A stretch of 9,516 nt of DNA from JAWXCM01 sp034408745 (GTDB taxonomy: Bacteria; Acidobacteriota; Terriglobia; Bryobacterales; Bryobacteraceae): the NCBI GenBank assembly GCA_034408745.1, contig JAWXCM010000413.1, positions 1-9,516 on the forward strand, given 5' to 3'. A program made the translations under genes and the position numbers. Below the pieces are notes generated by a model that had not been told where the DNA came from, made no database searches, and was given only the letters and a program-made list of their open reading frames with translations. Shown one piece after another: positions 7,191 through 9,516 of the stretch (position 1 is the stretch's first letter; every line of letters begins with the position of its first letter).

Positions 7191-7229
7191 CCCACACGGA
7201 AGGGCCACCCGCGCCACCAAACCAGCTAA
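7191..7229. other. Short convergent gap, no terminator seen
   Basis: These 39 bases lie between the 3' ends of the plus-strand STAS gene and the minus-strand small secreted-protein gene. I see no GC-rich hairpin followed by a T-run on either strand, so termination here would have to be Rho-dependent or occur inside a neighbouring gene. Confidence 0.4.
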
Positions 7230-7532
7230 CTACTTGTCGATCTTCGTCTTCGACTCGTACTTGCCGCCCGGACCCTTCGTCTTAACGGTTGCCTTCGAAT
7301 CGCCGTCATGGTCGATCTTCACCCGGCGCTTCTCCCTGGAATTGCCGACCTTGATGTCGGTCTTTTCCTTGTAATCGCCATCTGATTCCGCCGTGGTCTT
7401 CGACCGGACCTTGACCTTTTCACCAGTCACCGAGTCCCGAGCATCGATCTTGACCTTCCGCTTGTCCTTGTCCTCGGCGCTCATCGTCCCGGCAAGAGCA
7501 GTCGCCAGCAATGCCGTCATTAGAATCTTCAT
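7230..7532 (-). CDS. Small secreted, highly charged lysine-rich protein of unknown function
   Basis: This 100-residue protein opens with a clear signal peptide (MKILMTALLATALAGTMSA, cleavage after Ala19). The mature 81 residues contain 19 Lys, 6 Arg and about 17 Asp/Glu, no cysteine and only two Tyr. The chain has a loose internal repeat: RKVKIDARD at 25-33 and RRVKIDHDGD at 69-78, with related KTDIKV at 57-62 and KTKIDK at 95-100. The alternating pattern suggests short beta-strands with charged faces rather than helix. The ATG at 7532 is preferred over an in-frame ATG six codons upstream because the signal peptide begins there and GGGAG lies 11 bases upstream; the upstream ATG has no ribosome binding site. 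It follows the methyltransferase gene by 30 bases on the same strand and may be co-transcribed with it. I do not recognise the family. A periplasmic or matrix-associated polymer- or ion-binding role is speculation. Confidence 0.72.
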   Translation of the reverse strand: MKILMTALLATALAGTMSAEDKDKRKVKIDARDSVTGEKVKVRSKTTAESDGDYKEKTDIKVGNSREKRRVKIDHDGDSKATVKTKGPGGKYESKTKIDK

Positions 7533-7562
7533 GTGTATGCTATCTCCCATAAAAGAGACGCC

Positions 7563-8579
7563 TCACCCCCGACTCTGTTTCCTCGCGAGAATCGCGTCCA
7601 GCGGCCCCTCGGTCCGCCGCAGCACCACATCACCGAACCCCGCAGCCCCCAGCAGCGCCGCATATTCGGCTTCGTTTCGCTCTTTGCCTTCGGTCACCAC
7701 CAGCATGTTCAAAGACTGCATCAGCCCCGACAGCGGCCCCGTCTTATCCGCCTCCAGCACCCGCTCGCAGATCAGCACCCCGCCGCCATCTGGCAGCGCC
7801 GAGTGCATCTTCCCCAACAGATCCACCACCGTCGCATCCGACCAGTCGTGGAAAATTCGCCCAACCGCAAACAGATCCGCCGCCGGCAGCGCATCCCTAA
7901 AAAAGTCGCCTGAAATCAGCTCGATCTCCAGCCCCGTGCTGTCGACAAACTCCCGGGCCACCCCAGTCACCCGCGCCAAATCGAACACCGCGCACGACAT
8001 CCCCGGATACCGCCGTTTCACCTCGACCGCAAGGTGCCCCGTCGCCCCGCCCAGGTCCACCATCCGCCGATATGGCGACAGATCGTGCGCCGCCGCCACC
8101 ATCGGCGAGCCCAGCATCCCCAGCCCGTGCATCCCCCGCAGAAACGTCCGCATCGATTCGTCCGTCTTGAAAAAGTGCGCGAACAGCTCCCGTTCCGGCC
8201 CGAACGTCTGCGTCCACCGGTGGCTGCCCTCCCGTACCGCGTCCTCCAGGTGCGACCACATCGGAACCAGCGCCGCGTGCGAGTACAGAATGTAGCCGGT
8301 CAGCGTATCCGGCGAATCCCTGAGCAGAAAACGGTTGGCCGCCGCTGTGTTCCGGTAACCGCCGTTCGACTTTTCAAGCAGTTGCAACGCAACACAGGCG
8401 TCCAGAAGAAGCTCGGTTGCGTCTCTATGTGTGTGGAGCATCGCAGCGATCCCGTCAGCCGTGGCCAGTTCCTGTGCCGCCAGCAAATCGAAGACCCCCA
8501 GAGAGGTCGCCGTGAACATCGCGTTCGACCAGCGAAACGCTTCTATCAGCTTGAGAACAATACCGGCATCGGGTGTCAT
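7563..8579 (-). CDS. SAM-dependent O-methyltransferase, ASMT/HIOMT-like
   Basis: From the ATG at 8579 the protein has 338 residues, normal for class I small-molecule O-methyltransferases of the acetylserotonin/hydroxyindole or plant caffeate type. The N-terminal helical dimerisation and substrate region (about 1-165) contains FTATSLGVFDLL and a winged-helix-like segment. The Rossmann domain follows, with the SAM-binding glycine loop VDLGGATGHLA at 174-184, the second acidic strand VFDLARV near 198-204, SGDFF near 223-227, and the catalytic His-Asp pair in RIFHDW (His244, Asp245). The later stretch LNMLVVTEGKERNEAEY (290-306) closely recalls animal ASMT. The substrate cannot be predicted; a phenolic or indolic hydroxyl is typical. 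A TTG start at 8612 would add 11 residues, but it has no ribosome binding site and overlaps the divergent gene. The next gene on the strand is the small secreted protein. The methyltransferase call is firm; the substrate is unknown. Confidence 0.9.
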   Translation of the reverse strand: MTPDAGIVLKLIEAFRWSNAMFTATSLGVFDLLAAQELATADGIAAMLHTHRDATELLLDACVALQLLEKSNGGYRNTAAANRFLLRDSPDTLTGYILYSHAALVPMWSHLEDAVREGSHRWTQTFGPERELFAHFFKTDESMRTFLRGMHGLGMLGSPMVAAAHDLSPYRRMVDLGGATGHLAVEVKRRYPGMSCAVFDLARVTGVAREFVDSTGLEIELISGDFFRDALPAADLFAVGRIFHDWSDATVVDLLGKMHSALPDGGGVLICERVLEADKTGPLSGLMQSLNMLVVTEGKERNEAEYAALLGAAGFGDVVLRRTEGPLDAILARKQSRG

Positions 8580-8611
8580 ACGCGCTTTCGGATCGTAACA
8601 GACGGCGGACA

Positions 8612-9516
8612 ATGCGTTTGAAACTTCTCGGTCTTTTCCTCGCCCTCATCCTGATCCACACGGCCGAGGCCGCCGGACCAGCCTGTCCCGCCGGAATGCC
8701 CCTCGGCGCCCTCCAGCTCACCGTCACCCGCCGCCAGGGCTCCACGCCTCTGCCCCTCAACCGCGTTAACCGGCTCGAAGAGGGTGACCGCATCTCCTAC
8801 ACCCCAGTCCTGAAACCCAGTGAAAAGCGTACAGGCGAGGTCGCCATCGTCCTCATCGCCGCCAGTCCCACGGCCGGCGACCAGCAGGATTTCTCCGTCC
8901 TCGAGCCCAAAAACGCCTCGAAACCCGCTCAGTGGACCGTCCCCTGGCGATCCGCCCTCGCCCTCTACGTCTACGGTCCCTCCGGCCTGAGCGCCCGCAA
9001 ACTCAGAGGCTTTATCGCCCGCGACCAGGAATTGGTGGCCCAGCTCGCAGACTACGCCGAGAAAACCGCCCAGACCGAATCGGTGCTCGCGGCGCTCGCC
9101 AACTACCAGCTCACAGGCCGAAACGATGGAGTCAGCGCCGCCCTCGAAGGCTTCGCCGGACAGTACGGCAACTCCAACAAAATCGACCGCAGCGCCCCGT
9201 CGGACCAGCAGACGCTTTCCGCCCTCCGCACCCTCAACCCCGCGCTCTCGGCCTACGACCCCATCTCCCCTTCAGCCAGCCACCGCGTCGCCCAAACAAC
9301 GGGACTCGCGACCACCGTGGCTGGAATGTTCCTCGGCAGCACCGTCGGCCTCACCGCCGGAGGCGCCGCCATGGCGCTCAATCTAAAGACGCTGATGTTC
9401 CCCGACACCGAATTCCGCTCGGCCTATTCCAACGAATCCAACCTCTGCAGCACCCGCGAGCCCAACCCCAGCCGCAAGCGCCGAGCCTACCTCTGGGCCA
9501 TGCGCGTCCCCAACGC
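8612..9516 (+). CDS. Secreted protein of unknown function, C-terminus beyond window
   Basis: The 301 visible residues start with a strong signal peptide (MRLKLLGLFLALILIHTAEA, cleavage after Ala20). A beta-rich segment follows (about 33-125, starting GALQLTVTRRQGSTPLPLN), then a predominantly helical segment (about 130-185, ending in GFAGQYGN), then a Ser/Pro/Gln-rich linker (190-228). A glycine-rich hydrophobic stretch at about 229-257 (GLATTVAGMFLGSTVGLTAGG) could be a membrane-inserting or oligomerising segment. A basic patch SRKRR follows at 287-291. Cysteines are at 25 and 279. The reading frame is open to the last base. The ATG is 32 bases from the divergent methyltransferase start, and a GCGGAC stretch just upstream may serve as a weak ribosome binding site. 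Codons end overwhelmingly in C, unlike the minus-strand neighbours. I do not recognise the family. Confidence 0.78.
   Translation, partial: MRLKLLGLFLALILIHTAEAAGPACPAGMPLGALQLTVTRRQGSTPLPLNRVNRLEEGDRISYTPVLKPSEKRTGEVAIVLIAASPTAGDQQDFSVLEPKNASKPAQWTVPWRSALALYVYGPSGLSARKLRGFIARDQELVAQLADYAEKTAQTESVLAALANYQLTGRNDGVSAALEGFAGQYGNSNKIDRSAPSDQQTLSALRTLNPALSAYDPISPSASHRVAQTTGLATTVAGMFLGSTVGLTAGGAAMALNLKTLMFPDTEFRSAYSNESNLCSTREPNPSRKRRAYLWAMRVPN

Noticed and set aside
7393..8295. Plus-strand open frame of 300 codons opposite the methyltransferase
   Set aside because: Ser/Arg/Pro-rich with no motif, while the minus strand encodes a complete SAM-binding loop and catalytic His.
8580..8612. TTG start at 8612 for the methyltransferase
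   Set aside because: It would overlap the start codon of the divergent gene and has no ribosome binding site. The ATG at 8579 leaves the whole conserved N-terminal region intact.

Overview
The window is a GC-rich, gene-dense piece of bacterial chromosome. It most resembles an Acidobacteriota genome of the Solibacter/Bryobacter type. The grounds are the VWFA-domain protein at the left edge, of the kind abundant in that phylum, the overall GC-rich composition, and the large uncharacterised secreted proteins. This taxonomic call is an inference. I see no tRNA, rRNA, insertion sequence, CRISPR array or phage gene.

Region 1 (1-6666, minus strand) is one tightly packed operon read right to left. 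Its genes are a BcsB-like periplasmic, membrane-anchored protein (6666-4849), an outer-membrane beta-barrel resembling XagA (4852-4028), a membrane-embedded family 2 glycosyltransferase with an N-terminal MshEN-type c-di-GMP-binding domain (4056-2134, NfrB/XagB type), a polytopic membrane protein with a C-terminal soluble tail (2137-779), and a secreted VWFA-domain protein cut by the window edge (764-1). Two junctions are ATGA stop/start overlaps, one is a 29-base overlap, and the last gap is 14 bases, so the genes are almost certainly co-transcribed. Together they look like a synthase-dependent exopolysaccharide machine: polymerisation and inner-membrane passage by the glycosyltransferase, periplasmic guidance by the BcsB-like subunit, and possibly outer-membrane exit through the barrel. 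c-di-GMP would act through MshEN rather than through the PilZ domain used by cellulose synthase.

Region 2 (6667-6770) is a short divergent intergenic segment with an AT-rich core and a perfect 5-bp inverted repeat. Region 3 (6771-7190, plus) is a STAS-domain protein whose usual phospho-acceptor serine is replaced by glycine. It is transcribed away from the polysaccharide operon.

Region 4 (7230-8579, minus) holds an ASMT/HIOMT-like O-methyltransferase followed by a small, highly charged, lysine-rich secreted protein. Region 5 (8612-9516, plus) is the start of a secreted protein of unknown function that runs off the right edge. The plus strand is C-rich over G in both plus- and minus-strand genes, which suggests a replication-strand bias with the minus strand as the leading strand.
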